Shown: piece after piece, positions 27,755-35,873 of the stretch
How the letters are laid out: every line of letters starts with the position of its first letter
Numbering within the stretch: position 1 is the stretch's first letter
Assembly: GCF_037977385.1 (NCBI RefSeq)
Contig: NZ_CP150277.1
Span: forward strand, 3,015,001 to 3,079,000
Length of the DNA: 64,000 nucleotides
Direction of reading: 5' to 3'
Source of the DNA: Terribacillus sp. FSL K6-0262
GTDB lineage: Bacteria; Bacillota; Bacilli; Bacillales; Amphibacillaceae
Position numbers and translations under genes: made by a program
Notes under the pieces: model-generated
What the model saw: only the letters and a program-made list of their open reading frames with translations
The model's database searches: none
What the model was told of the DNA's origin: nothing

Positions 27755-30111
27755 TAGCGATCCCCTCCTTTTTGACGCAATTTGATAAGAGAATAGATTC
27801 CCAAAGCGGCAATTGCCAATACCGTGATTTCGAATAATGTATCCAGTCCCCGGAAATCGACAAGGATGACGTTGACGATATTATCCCCGCCGCCTAGCTT
27901 ATAGGCATACTCGACAAAGTAATCCGAAATAGCCGGGAATGGACGCTGGCTGTATGCAGCCAATCCGACGAGCGTCATCATGAGGCCGCAGAGCGAGGCA
28001 ATGATGATATTGGTTATCTTCTTCGAAAGTTTTTCTTTTCTTTCCTTTTTGAATTCCGGCAGATGTCGGAAGCAGAGCAAGAACAAGACAACGGTAATCG
28101 TTTCAATACTCAATTGCGTCAAGGCAAGGTCCGGTGCCCGGAACAGAACAAACAGAATGGACAGCCCGTATCCGACTACCCCTAAGATGATGACCGCCGT
28201 CAGCTTCTTCTTGGAGACAGTGCTTCCAAAAGCTGCAGCGATCATGATGATTGCCACAGCCAATTCGGGCAGGCTCTGCGGAAGCGATACTGGCGATGTA
28301 TCGATATTGGAAAGATCGAACGAGTTCGTCCCAAAAAGAATCAGCAGTGTCAAAATCGAGATGACACTGATAATGATCGCATTGTACTGGCGGAGGGAGC
28401 CGCTGACGATATGATCATTGAGTCTCTTGGTCTGCTTTTCACTGGCAGTAAGGAAGGCCGAATAGACGGTATTTCCCGATAACTTCCCTGGCAGTACCTT
28501 ATAAAGTCCAGTCCAATATTTCCGGGTGATATAAATTACGATTCCGAAAACGACAACGATAAGGGACATGAACAAAGCAGGAACGAAGCCATGCCAGAAA
28601 TGAATGCTTTTATTTTCCAGTGCTTCGCCATAAACGGCATTCGCTGCCGGCTGCAGTAAATGCCGGGTGAACCAGTTTGGAAAAATACTGATAAGAACAA
28701 CACCAGACACTAGTAATACTGGAGAAAGCAGCATGCCAACCTTCGGATCATGTGCTTTTTCAGCAGCTGATGTCTCTGATTTCCCCGTGAATGTACGGAA
28801 AAAGAAATACATACTGTACACGAATGTGAAGATACTGCCAGCGACAGCTGCATATGGAACGATATCGGCTAGTACCGAAGCGAAACCGGTTCCGAATGCA
28901 CGATCGGCTGACAAATCCCAAGAGCTGGAGAAAAATTCTTCTTTACTATAAAAACCATTTAAGATTGGCAGCGGAACGCCAGCCATCGAAAAGGAAGCAA
29001 GCACACTGATGATCCCGGTGACCGGCATCAGTTTCCAGAGACCGCCCAGCCTGCGTATATCCCGTGTACCCGTTTCGTGGTCGATGATACCGACAGCCAT
29101 GAATAAGCTACCCTTGAATGTTGCATGGTTGAGGATATGGAACATAGCAGCAAAGATGGCCGCTTCGGTTCCATAACCGATCATTGCCATGATCATACCA
29201 AGCTGACTGATGGTGGAAAAGGCTAGTATCCCCTTGAGATCTGTCTGCCTGACTGCCATATAGGATCCCCAGAATAAGGTCAGCAGGCCGATTATGGAGA
29301 CTGCTATGAAAAATGCTTCACTTTCCCGGAATACGGGAGTGAAACGGAGCAGCAGGAAGAGTCCGGCTTTGACCATGGTAGCCGAATGCAAATATGCACT
29401 GACTGGTGTCGGAGCCTCCATTGCATCCGGAAGCCAGATATGGAAAGGAAACTGGGCAGATTTCGTGCAGGCTGCCAGAAGGAGCAGCACAACGATCAGC
29501 GGAAACCAATCACTGCCAAGGATCAAGTCTCCTTTTGTTAATATCTCGCGGATGCTTGCTGTCCCTGTTACCAGATGAAGAAGCACCAATCCCCCGAGTA
29601 ACGCAAATCCCCCGAGGAAGGTTATCAGCATGGACTTGAGAGCGCCATCCGTGGAAGCTTTCCTGGTGAACCAGAAACTGATCAATAAGAAAGAAGATAC
29701 AGAGGTGAGCTCCCAGAAAGTATAGAGTGCGTATATATTATCTGACGTAACAATACCGAGCATGGCTCCCATGAATAACAGCAGATAGACATAGAAAGAG
29801 CCCAGCCTTTCCCCGCGGTCCAGATAATAAATGGAATAAAATGCGACGAGCACACCTATCCCGCTTATCAGCAGCGCAAAGAACAGGGCCAGTCCATCTG
29901 TATGGAATGTCAAGTCCAATCCGAGTGAGGGTATCCAGCTGTAACGGTATAATATGTCGGTTTCCCCATTGATGAGGAGTGTGAGAAAGTAAATGAAAAT
30001 CGATAGCGATGCAGCAAGCGCCGCATAGCCGGTATGTATCCTGTATTTGAATTTAGCGATGAATGGAATGCAGATGGCCATAATGAATGGCATCAGTATA
30101 GCAATGATCAT
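27754..30111 (-). CDS. mrpA: Na+/H+ antiporter subunit MrpA
   Basis: The largest subunit, 785 aa. The N-terminal two thirds is a NuoL-like proton channel (YTFWELTSVSSFLLISFWF with the membrane Glu; KSAQFPFHIWLPDAM with the Lys). The C-terminal third carries the MbhD/MbhE-like helices (FRAPDLALTQLSIETITVVL; GGGDNIVNVILVDFRGLDTL) and ends IYSLIKLRQKGGDR. The length is close to B. subtilis MrpA (about 800 aa), so mrpB is not fused to it. ATG 30111 is preceded by GAGGAGGA 10 nt upstream; the longer frame runs through the promoter. Confidence 0.94.
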   Translation of the reverse strand: MIIAILMPFIMAICIPFIAKFKYRIHTGYAALAASLSIFIYFLTLLINGETDILYRYSWIPSLGLDLTFHTDGLALFFALLISGIGVLVAFYSIYYLDRGERLGSFYVYLLLFMGAMLGIVTSDNIYALYTFWELTSVSSFLLISFWFTRKASTDGALKSMLITFLGGFALLGGLVLLHLVTGTASIREILTKGDLILGSDWFPLIVVLLLLAACTKSAQFPFHIWLPDAMEAPTPVSAYLHSATMVKAGLFLLLRFTPVFRESEAFFIAVSIIGLLTLFWGSYMAVRQTDLKGILAFSTISQLGMIMAMIGYGTEAAIFAAMFHILNHATFKGSLFMAVGIIDHETGTRDIRRLGGLWKLMPVTGIISVLASFSMAGVPLPILNGFYSKEEFFSSSWDLSADRAFGTGFASVLADIVPYAAVAGSIFTFVYSMYFFFRTFTGKSETSAAEKAHDPKVGMLLSPVLLVSGVVLISIFPNWFTRHLLQPAANAVYGEALENKSIHFWHGFVPALFMSLIVVVFGIVIYITRKYWTGLYKVLPGKLSGNTVYSAFLTASEKQTKRLNDHIVSGSLRQYNAIIISVISILTLLILFGTNSFDLSNIDTSPVSLPQSLPELAVAIIMIAAAFGSTVSKKKLTAVIILGVVGYGLSILFVLFRAPDLALTQLSIETITVVLFLLCFRHLPEFKKERKEKLSKKITNIIIASLCGLMMTLVGLAAYSQRPFPAISDYFVEYAYKLGGGDNIVNVILVDFRGLDTLFEITVLAIAALGIYSLIKLRQKGGDR

Positions 30112-30184
30112 GTTGTGGCAGTCCTCCTCTTTCAGCAAGATAGTCCTTTCATTATAAATGATAACTAAAATAGTACTATACCCA

Positions 30185-30214
30185 ATTCTAAAGGACTTCA
30201 CGCCTTTACTGCAA
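30185..30214 (-). promoter_or_regulatory. Possible sigma-A promoter of the mrp operon
   Basis: On the minus strand TTGCAG (30209-30214), 18-nt spacer, TAGAAT (30185-30190). An 8-bp inverted repeat (AGTCCTTT/AAAGGACT, arms 30142-30149 and 30190-30197) covers the expected start region. Confidence 0.4.
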
Positions 30215-30232
30215 CTGACGCAGTTCCGGCTT

Positions 30233-30263
30233 AGAAAAAAACCCTGCCAGGCCGGCAAGGTTT
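30233..30263 (-). terminator. Terminator after sda
   Basis: On the minus strand AACCTTGCC pairs with GGCAGGGTT (one G-U) and is followed by a T run, 15 nt after the sda stop. Confidence 0.8.
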
Positions 30264-30277
30264 AACGGAGACGATGT

Positions 30278-30418
30278 TCAGCTAGTGTAACGGATTTTAT
30301 GTGATAAGCCCCGTGATTGGATTTCTTTCTCGATTAGATGAATAAACTCTTGGCTCAGGTGGAGTTCGTTCGCTTTGTGGTAAGATTCGATCAGCAATTC
30401 ATCAGACAGATGTTCCAT
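30278..30418 (-). CDS. sda: Sporulation checkpoint inhibitor Sda
   Basis: A 46-aa helical-hairpin protein with the Sda pattern [18 protein letters not shown] followed by [14 protein letters not shown]. Sda binds the dimerisation domain of histidine kinase KinA and blocks autophosphorylation, so cells do not begin sporulation while replication is active or damaged. AGGAGGAAT lies before the ATG. The length equals B. subtilis Sda. Five DnaA-box-like sites lie 120-220 bp upstream, as expected if DnaA drives its transcription. It has its own terminator and is monocistronic. Confidence 0.95.
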   Translation of the reverse strand: MEHLSDELLIESYHKANELHLSQEFIHLIEKEIQSRGLSHKIRYTS

Positions 30419-30536
30419 CTTGCATTCCTCCTGATTGGAGATAACTTACTATCTTGCAGATCTTCTGTACGTAAGTTGGGGAGTTGATAAGTTATTAATA
30501 ATGTATCATGAAAGAAAAAGAGGAACAAGGTGATAG

Positions 30537-30635
30537 TTATCTACAGAAAACTGTTCATAACCTGTAGATAAAGTGTTTATAAATGTGCAAAATTGTTCTC
30601 TGTAGCTGTTGATAATGTGGACATAGTTATCCACA
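30537..30635. promoter_or_regulatory. DnaA-box cluster upstream of sda
   Basis: Within about 100 bp are one perfect box TTATCCACA (30627-30635) and four near matches: TTATCTACA at 30537-30545, the same inverted at 30563-30571, an inverted TTATCAACA at 30607-30615, and a weaker inverted ATGTCCACA at 30616-30624. In B. subtilis DnaA bound upstream activates sda, linking initiation of replication to the sporulation checkpoint. Confidence 0.8.
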
Positions 30636-30734
30636 ATGAGGAGTGTGTAGAGATTTGTCGAACGGTTTTACTTCTGAATTTGACTCTGCAGCATAGAGAA
30701 TAGTCGAAAAAAAGCAGAACGATGAAAGATTTTT

Positions 30735-30763
30735 TTGAAACCGTCGTAAAAATGCCTTATGAT
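30735..30763 (+). promoter_or_regulatory. Sigma-A promoter of the yqeG operon
   Basis: TTGAAA (30735-30740), 17-nt spacer, TATGAT (30758-30763), about 30 nt before the yqeG RBS. Confidence 0.68.
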
Positions 30764-30807
30764 GGGTAAGTAACTGTTGAAGTGCATGAGATCGGAGGAA
30801 ATCCATA

Positions 30808-31323
30808 ATGCTGAAGAAGTTTTTGCCCAATGAGCATGTAAAGAGCATTTTTGATATAAAGCCAGAAAAATTGAAAGCGCAGGGAATCAAGGGTATCATT
30901 ACAGATCTGGATAATACGCTGGTGGCGTGGGATGTTGCCGATGCCACACCGGAAGTGATAGATTGGTTCAAGGAAATGCGTGCCCATGATATTAAAATCA
31001 CCATTATATCCAATAATAATGAACAGCGAGTGAAAGTATTCTCCGAGCCTTTGGAGATACCTTTTGTCTATAGTGCAAGAAAACCCCTTGGGCGGGCCTT
31101 CAAACAGGCCGTGAAGCAAATGAACCTGGAGAAGGATGAGATTGTCATGATCGGCGATCAGCTCCTGACAGATGTATTAGGGGGGAATTTGGCTGGCTTC
31201 TACACGATCGTTGTCGTACCAATCGTGAGAACGGATGGGAAGATCACCAAAATCAATCGGATGATTGAACGACGGATATTGAACTACTTCAGAAGAAAAG
31301 GAAAGATCACATGGGAGGAATGA
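30808..31323 (+). CDS. yqeG: HAD-superfamily phosphatase YqeG
   Basis: A 171-aa HAD subfamily IIIA phosphatase with motif I in ITDLDNTLVAWD (nucleophile Asp near residue 33), motif II IISNNNEQR, and motif III/IV VMIGDQLLTDVLGGN. The physiological substrate is not known; the family resembles PGP phosphatases. GGAGG precedes the ATG by 9 nt. It heads the conserved yqeG-yqeH-aroE-yhbY-nadD-yqeK-rsfS-yqeM operon and ends 2 nt before yqeH. Confidence 0.9.
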   Translation: MLKKFLPNEHVKSIFDIKPEKLKAQGIKGIITDLDNTLVAWDVADATPEVIDWFKEMRAHDIKITIISNNNEQRVKVFSEPLEIPFVYSARKPLGRAFKQAVKQMNLEKDEIVMIGDQLLTDVLGGNLAGFYTIVVVPIVRTDGKITKINRMIERRILNYFRRKGKITWEE

Positions 31324-31325
31324 AT

Positions 31326-32429
31326 GTGGAAGAATTGATTTGCCAGGGATGCGGCGCACCGATTCAGACAGAAGACGCATCTTTGCCAGGTTATATCCCA
31401 GCATCGGCATTAGGGAAAAACGATGAGGTCATCTGTAAGCGCTGCTTCCGGCTCAAGCATTACAATGAGGTCCAGGATGTCGCAGTGACGGACGATGACT
31501 TCTTTACATTGATAAGTGAAATCAGTAACAAGGAAGGAATTGTCATCAAGCTGGTGGATATTTTCGATTTCAACGGAAGTTTCATCGGCAGCATCAAACG
31601 ACTTGTGGGGGACAAACCAATCATATTGGTCGGTAATAAAGTGGACTTGCTCCCTAAATCGACAAATCATGATCGCGTCAAGCAATGGCTGCGGGGGGCG
31701 GCTAAAGAATATGGCATCCAAGTGGCCGATGTACATCTTATTTCGGCGAAACGGGGAATCGGGATGCCTGAGCTTGAGGACAGCATCCAGGAATTGCGCG
31801 ATGGAAAAGACGTCTATGTGGTCGGCAGTACAAATGTAGGAAAATCTACATTCATCAACGCCTTGATCAAACATTCCACAGGAATAAACGATGCAATCAC
31901 GACTTCTTATTATCCTGGTACGACGCTTGGGTTCATCGATATCCCACTCGATGACAGAAGCTCTTTGTTTGACACGCCTGGTATCGTGAATCGCCAGCAA
32001 ATCGCCCATTATGTGACCGACAAGGACTTGAAGACCATAACGCCGAACAAAGAGATCAAAGCTCGGATTTATCAATTGAATGACAGGCAGACATTGTTCA
32101 TCGGAGGATTGGCTCGGATCGATTTCGAAAAGGGAAGCAGGCAGCCATTCGTATGCTATTTCTCCAATGCGCTCGACATCCATCGAACAAAGCTTGAGAA
32201 TGCGGATGCACTTTATGAACGTCAGAAGGGGGAATTGCTCGCACCGCCGCGTGATGAGCAGCTTGAGCATTTTCCGCCTTTCCAAAAGACGACTTTCAAG
32301 ATAAAAGAACAGAAAACGGATATTGTCATTCCTGGTTTGGGTTGGATAACACTGTCGGGTGAACCAGCATCGGTGACTGTCCATACACCAGAGGGCGTCC
32401 CGGCAACTATCCGCAGGTCATTAATCTAA
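31326..32429 (+). CDS. yqeH: Ribosome biogenesis GTPase YqeH
   Basis: A circularly permuted GTPase for 30S subunit assembly, 367 aa. It opens with a zinc finger (CQGCG and CKRCF). The G motifs follow in permuted order: G4 NKVD, G5 SAKRG, then the P-loop GSTNVGKST near residue 168, TTSYYPGTT and G3 DTPG. GTG 31326 is chosen because GGGAGG ends 7 nt upstream and the start then matches B. subtilis; ATG 31311 and 31320 overlap that SD. It lies 2 nt after yqeG. Confidence 0.94.
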   Translation: MEELICQGCGAPIQTEDASLPGYIPASALGKNDEVICKRCFRLKHYNEVQDVAVTDDDFFTLISEISNKEGIVIKLVDIFDFNGSFIGSIKRLVGDKPIILVGNKVDLLPKSTNHDRVKQWLRGAAKEYGIQVADVHLISAKRGIGMPELEDSIQELRDGKDVYVVGSTNVGKSTFINALIKHSTGINDAITTSYYPGTTLGFIDIPLDDRSSLFDTPGIVNRQQIAHYVTDKDLKTITPNKEIKARIYQLNDRQTLFIGGLARIDFEKGSRQPFVCYFSNALDIHRTKLENADALYERQKGELLAPPRDEQLEHFPPFQKTTFKIKEQKTDIVIPGLGWITLSGEPASVTVHTPEGVPATIRRSLI

Positions 32430-32443
32430 AGGGGAGCGAGAAA

Positions 32444-33280
32444 ATGAAAATATTGAAGTTGGGCCTGATCGGCCATCCAGTGGAGCATTCTTTATCACCA
32501 TGGATCCATGCACAATTCATGGAACAGGCCGGTATCGACGGAGAATACAAACTATATCCGATCGAACCAGATGTTTTTGATAAAAAAATCACGGCATTAT
32601 TGCAAAGCGGGATAGATGGCTTCAATATTACGGTTCCTTATAAGCAGCGCATCATTCCATTCCTGGATGAGCTCGATCCGGATGCGGCCAGAATCGGAGC
32701 TGTGAATACGGCTGTCCGGAAGAACGGCAGGTGGATAGGGTATAATACGGATGGATCGGGCTATGTACGAGCATTGAAACAGGTCCTTCCCCCGAAGGAT
32801 TCCTTGCATGTACTCATGCTGGGGGCCGGAGGGGCTGCCCGGGGGATATATCGGGCGCTGGTAACGCATGGATTCCAGTATGTCGATATTGCCAATCGCA
32901 CCGTCTCCAAAGCAGAACAGCTGCTGCAATTGCAGGAGCCGGAAACGATTACCGACATCCTGACCTTCCAGGAAGCACAGGAGCGATTGGCGGACTATGA
33001 TGTCATCATCCATACGACAAGTGTCGGAATGAGCCCGAATACAGGAGAGCAAATCATTCCGTTAACGAATTTGCAGCCCGGGGCAGTGGTCAGTGATATT
33101 GTCTACAAACCGATCGAAACGCAGCTGCTGCATGCAGCCAAGCAGCAGGGGGCACTTATTCATCATGGACATGCCATGCTTTTATATCAAGCACAATACG
33201 CATTTGAAATCTGGTCTGGCCAGGAGGTCATGATCGGTGATCTATTGAATCAGCTGGAACAAAGATTAACGGAGGCATAA
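32444..33280 (+). CDS. aroE: Shikimate dehydrogenase
   Basis: Reduces 3-dehydroshikimate with NADPH in aromatic amino-acid synthesis. The 278-aa protein has the shikimate-binding start LGLIGHPVEHSLSPWIH, the catalytic Lys in FNITVPYKQRIIPF (near residue 67), AVNTAVR, the NADP-binding glycine motif MLGAGGAARGIYRAL near residue 127, and the NRT loop. It is flanked by yqeH and yhbY, 14 nt and 1 nt away. Confidence 0.95.
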   Translation: MKILKLGLIGHPVEHSLSPWIHAQFMEQAGIDGEYKLYPIEPDVFDKKITALLQSGIDGFNITVPYKQRIIPFLDELDPDAARIGAVNTAVRKNGRWIGYNTDGSGYVRALKQVLPPKDSLHVLMLGAGGAARGIYRALVTHGFQYVDIANRTVSKAEQLLQLQEPETITDILTFQEAQERLADYDVIIHTTSVGMSPNTGEQIIPLTNLQPGAVVSDIVYKPIETQLLHAAKQQGALIHHGHAMLLYQAQYAFEIWSGQEVMIGDLLNQLEQRLTEA

Positions 33281-33281
33281 T

Positions 33282-33572
33282 ATGTTAACTGGTAAACAAA
33301 AAAGATATTTACGTGCACAAGCACATCATTTGAAACCGATTTTCCAGGTGGGGAAAATCGGCGTGAACGACAATATGCTCGTCCAGATTGGCGAGGCATT
33401 GGAAAAACGGGAATTGATCAAAGTGAGCCTGCTGCAAAACTGTTTGGACGAGAAAGAGGATGTTGCAGCAGCTATCGAAGAGGGTACAGGTGCTTCTGTC
33501 GTCCAAATCATCGGCAGCACAATCATCCTTTATAGAGAATCGGAAGAGCATAAACAGATCAAGCTGCCATGA
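33282..33572 (+). CDS. yqeI: CRM-domain RNA-binding protein YqeI/YhbY
   Basis: A 96-aa single CRM (YhbY) domain: LTGKQKRYLRAQAHHLKPIF, QVGKIGVNDNMLVQIGEALE and the RELIKV region, ending in a strand with VVQIIGSTIILYRES. The GKxG loop is present. YhbY proteins associate with pre-50S particles and assist ribosome assembly. It overlaps the region just before nadD and belongs to the same operon. Confidence 0.93.
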   Translation: MLTGKQKRYLRAQAHHLKPIFQVGKIGVNDNMLVQIGEALEKRELIKVSLLQNCLDEKEDVAAAIEEGTGASVVQIIGSTIILYRESEEHKQIKLP

Positions 33573-33583
33573 AGGAGCGGGTC

Positions 33584-34153
33584 ATGAAAAAAGTCGGATT
33601 ATTAGGCGGGACATTCGATCCGCCCCATCTCGGGCACTTATTCATTGCCCAGGAAGTCCAGTACAGACTGGGATTGGATGAAGTTTGGTTCCTTCCTGCC
33701 CACGAAGCACCGCATAAAAAGAAATCCCGAACAGATGCGGTTCTGCGTCTCGAAATGGTGCAGGCAGCAATCGAAGATAATCCATACTTCCGCATGGAAC
33801 CCATCGAGGTGGATCGTTTAGGCAAATCATACACATTTGATACAATGGAATTGTTACAGGAAATGCATCCCGATACAGCATTCCATTTCATCATCGGCGC
33901 TGATTTGGTGGAGACTTTGCACACATGGCATCGTATCGATGAATTGGTCGGCATGCTGACATTTGTAGGTGTCGGCAGGCCTGGATATGAATTGAAGACA
34001 GCCTATCCGGTTACGTACGTGGATATCCCGGAGCTTGAGATTTCCTCGAGCATGATCCGGGAACGCGTCGGACAGGGGGCTCCTGTCCATTATCTTGTTT
34101 CGGGTGCAGTGTTCGATATCATAAAGGAGCAAAAGCTGTATGCAGAGAGATAA
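33584..34153 (+). CDS. nadD: Nicotinate-mononucleotide adenylyltransferase
   Basis: Converts NaMN and ATP to deamido-NAD in NAD synthesis. The 189-aa protein starts MKKVGLLGGTFDPPHLGHL, containing the nucleotidyltransferase GxFxPxHxGH motif, and has the second motif SSSMIRERV near residue 158. The substrate loop FLPAHEAPHKKKS is also present. ATG 33584 is preferred with AAGGAGCGG 6-8 nt upstream. It overlaps yqeK by 14 nt. Confidence 0.95.
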   Translation: MKKVGLLGGTFDPPHLGHLFIAQEVQYRLGLDEVWFLPAHEAPHKKKSRTDAVLRLEMVQAAIEDNPYFRMEPIEVDRLGKSYTFDTMELLQEMHPDTAFHFIIGADLVETLHTWHRIDELVGMLTFVGVGRPGYELKTAYPVTYVDIPELEISSSMIRERVGQGAPVHYLVSGAVFDIIKEQKLYAER

Positions 34154-34712
34154 GGCATTGGCGATCGTTGAGAAACAATTAAAGAAACCGCGGTATGAAC
34201 ATACTATCCGTGTAATGGATACGAGCATCAAATTGGCAAAACAATATGGTGCCGATGCGAAGAAGGCAGAGCTTGCTGCCATTTTTCACGATTATGCAAA
34301 ATATCGTCCGCTTGAGGAAATGAAACGCTGGATCATAGCGGAAAAGCTGCCGAAGGACTTGCTGGATTATCATCATGAACTATGGCATGGACCGGTGGGG
34401 GCGCTTATGGTCAAACGGGAAGCAGGCATCAGCGATCCGGAAATACTGCATAGCATCGCTGTACACACAACAGGATGCGTTGGTATGTCGTTACTTGATA
34501 AGGTCGTATTTCTTGCGGACTATATCGAACCTGGGCGTGCTTTTCCCGGTGTGGATGAAGTACGCAAAGTAAGTGAGGACGATTTGGATAAGGCTTGCTG
34601 GATGGCTTCGCGTAATACCATCAATATGCTCGTCTCCTTGAACCGCAAAGTTTATCCGGACACGTTCCATGCTTATAATGATTTATTAAACTCTACTGGA
34701 GGTAACACTTAA
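34140..34712 (+). CDS. yqeK: HD-domain Ap4A hydrolase YqeK
   Basis: A 190-aa HD phosphohydrolase that symmetrically cleaves diadenosine tetraphosphate. The metal ligands are seen in YEHTIRVMDTS, IFHDYAKYRPLEEM (the HD pair), HHELWHGPVGA, and VVFLADYIEPGR. It overlaps nadD upstream, and its last base is the first base of rsfS. Fused or adjacent NadD-YqeK pairs are common in Firmicutes. Confidence 0.93.
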   Translation: MQRDKALAIVEKQLKKPRYEHTIRVMDTSIKLAKQYGADAKKAELAAIFHDYAKYRPLEEMKRWIIAEKLPKDLLDYHHELWHGPVGALMVKREAGISDPEILHSIAVHTTGCVGMSLLDKVVFLADYIEPGRAFPGVDEVRKVSEDDLDKACWMASRNTINMLVSLNRKVYPDTFHAYNDLLNSTGGNT

Positions 34713-35068
34713 TGGAAAGTATTGAATTGGCACAATTAGCAGCAAATGCCGCAGATGCGGTAAGAGGGGAAGATGTCGTCCTGCTGGAAATGAAGGAGGT
34801 CTCCTTGATTGCTGATTACTTCATGATTTGTCATGGAACGAGCGAAAGGCAAGTGCAGGCCATCGCCAGACGAATCAAAGAAAAAGCGGAGGAAAATGGC
34901 GCCGAAGTGAAACGGCTCGAAGGATTGGAGCAATCCAGATGGGTGCTCGTCGATCTGGGAGATGTCGTTTGCCATGTATTCCATATCGATGAACGCCGAT
35001 ATTATAATTTGGAACGCCTATGGGGAGATGCACCGCAAGTCGAACCGGTATTCTCCCAAGAAAGCTGA
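34712..35068 (+). CDS. rsfS: Ribosomal silencing factor RsfS
   Basis: A 118-aa protein that binds L14 on the 50S subunit and blocks subunit joining during starvation. Typical features are DVVLLEMKEVSLIADYFMIC, the GTSERQVQAIARRIKEKAEE helix and a WVLVDLGDVVCHVFH strand near residue 80, followed by ERRYYNLERLWGDA. GGAGGTAAC lies before the ATG. Its stop overlaps the yqeM start by one base. Confidence 0.95.
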   Translation: MESIELAQLAANAADAVRGEDVVLLEMKEVSLIADYFMICHGTSERQVQAIARRIKEKAEENGAEVKRLEGLEQSRWVLVDLGDVVCHVFHIDERRYYNLERLWGDAPQVEPVFSQES

Positions 35069-35826
35069 TGGCAGCTTACGAACGGCTTGCTGCCGTATAT
35101 GAACGTCTGATGCAGGATGCACCTTATGCACCTTGGCAGCAGTTCATGCAGCAAATATTCCAGGAACATGCCCGTATCGATATCAAGGAGATAGCCGATT
35201 TGGGCTGCGGCACTGGATTTGTCACCAGGAAGCTGGCAAAGGCCGGCTACCGAATGACGGGCATCGATCAATCCGAGAACATGCTTGCCTATGCAGCTTC
35301 CAGGGATACAGATCAGCAAGTCCGCTGGATTCAGCAGGATCTGAGGGGATTGGAGACAATCAAAGCGGATGCCGCTATCAGCATGTTTGATGTCATGAAC
35401 TATATAACGTCTCCGGCAGATGTGAAGCAAGCATTCTCAAGGATATGGGATATGCTTGCTCCCGGCGGCGTCTTCCTGTTCGATGTCCATAGTATGAGGC
35501 ATATCGAACAGGATTTGGCTGGTCAGGTTTTTGCAGAAATCTACGATGATCTTTCCTATACTTGGTTCTGCGAAGCCGGAGAGGAACAAGGGGAGGTATT
35601 TCATGACCTTACCTTTTTCACAAAAGAACCGGACTCTGAGAAATATGACCGATTTGACGAATATCACCATCAGCGTACATATTCCATCGATACGTATGTA
35701 TCATGGCTTGAGGGAGCGGGGTTCCAAGTGTCTGGCGTATATGGCGACTTCGATATGGAACATACGGAGAATCTGGAAGAAGCGGATCGGCTATTCTTTG
35801 CATGTTTGAAAAACCAGGAGGCATGA
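35068..35826 (+). CDS. yqeM: SAM-dependent methyltransferase YqeM
   Basis: A 252-aa class I methyltransferase with motif I IADLGCGTGFVTRKLAKAG near residue 43, the acidic loop MTGIDQSENML, and a DAAISMFDVMNYI segment. The substrate is unknown; it always follows rsfS in this operon, hinting at a translation-linked role. ATG 35068 overlaps the rsfS stop (TGATG) and lacks a strong SD, so translation is probably coupled. Its stop lies in the terminator at 35810-35844. Confidence 0.85.
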   Translation: MAAYERLAAVYERLMQDAPYAPWQQFMQQIFQEHARIDIKEIADLGCGTGFVTRKLAKAGYRMTGIDQSENMLAYAASRDTDQQVRWIQQDLRGLETIKADAAISMFDVMNYITSPADVKQAFSRIWDMLAPGGVFLFDVHSMRHIEQDLAGQVFAEIYDDLSYTWFCEAGEEQGEVFHDLTFFTKEPDSEKYDRFDEYHHQRTYSIDTYVSWLEGAGFQVSGVYGDFDMEHTENLEEADRLFFACLKNQEA

Positions 35827-35844
35827 TGCAGCCTGGTTTTTTTT
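35810..35844. terminator. Bidirectional terminator between yqeM and comER
   Basis: AAACCAGGAGGC pairs with GCAGCCTGGTTT (one bulge), with a T8 run on the plus side and TTTTTC on the minus side. It ends both the yqeG operon and comER. Confidence 0.83.
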
Positions 35845-35873
35845 GCAGGAAAAGCTGGTCGTGCGTCGAATCC

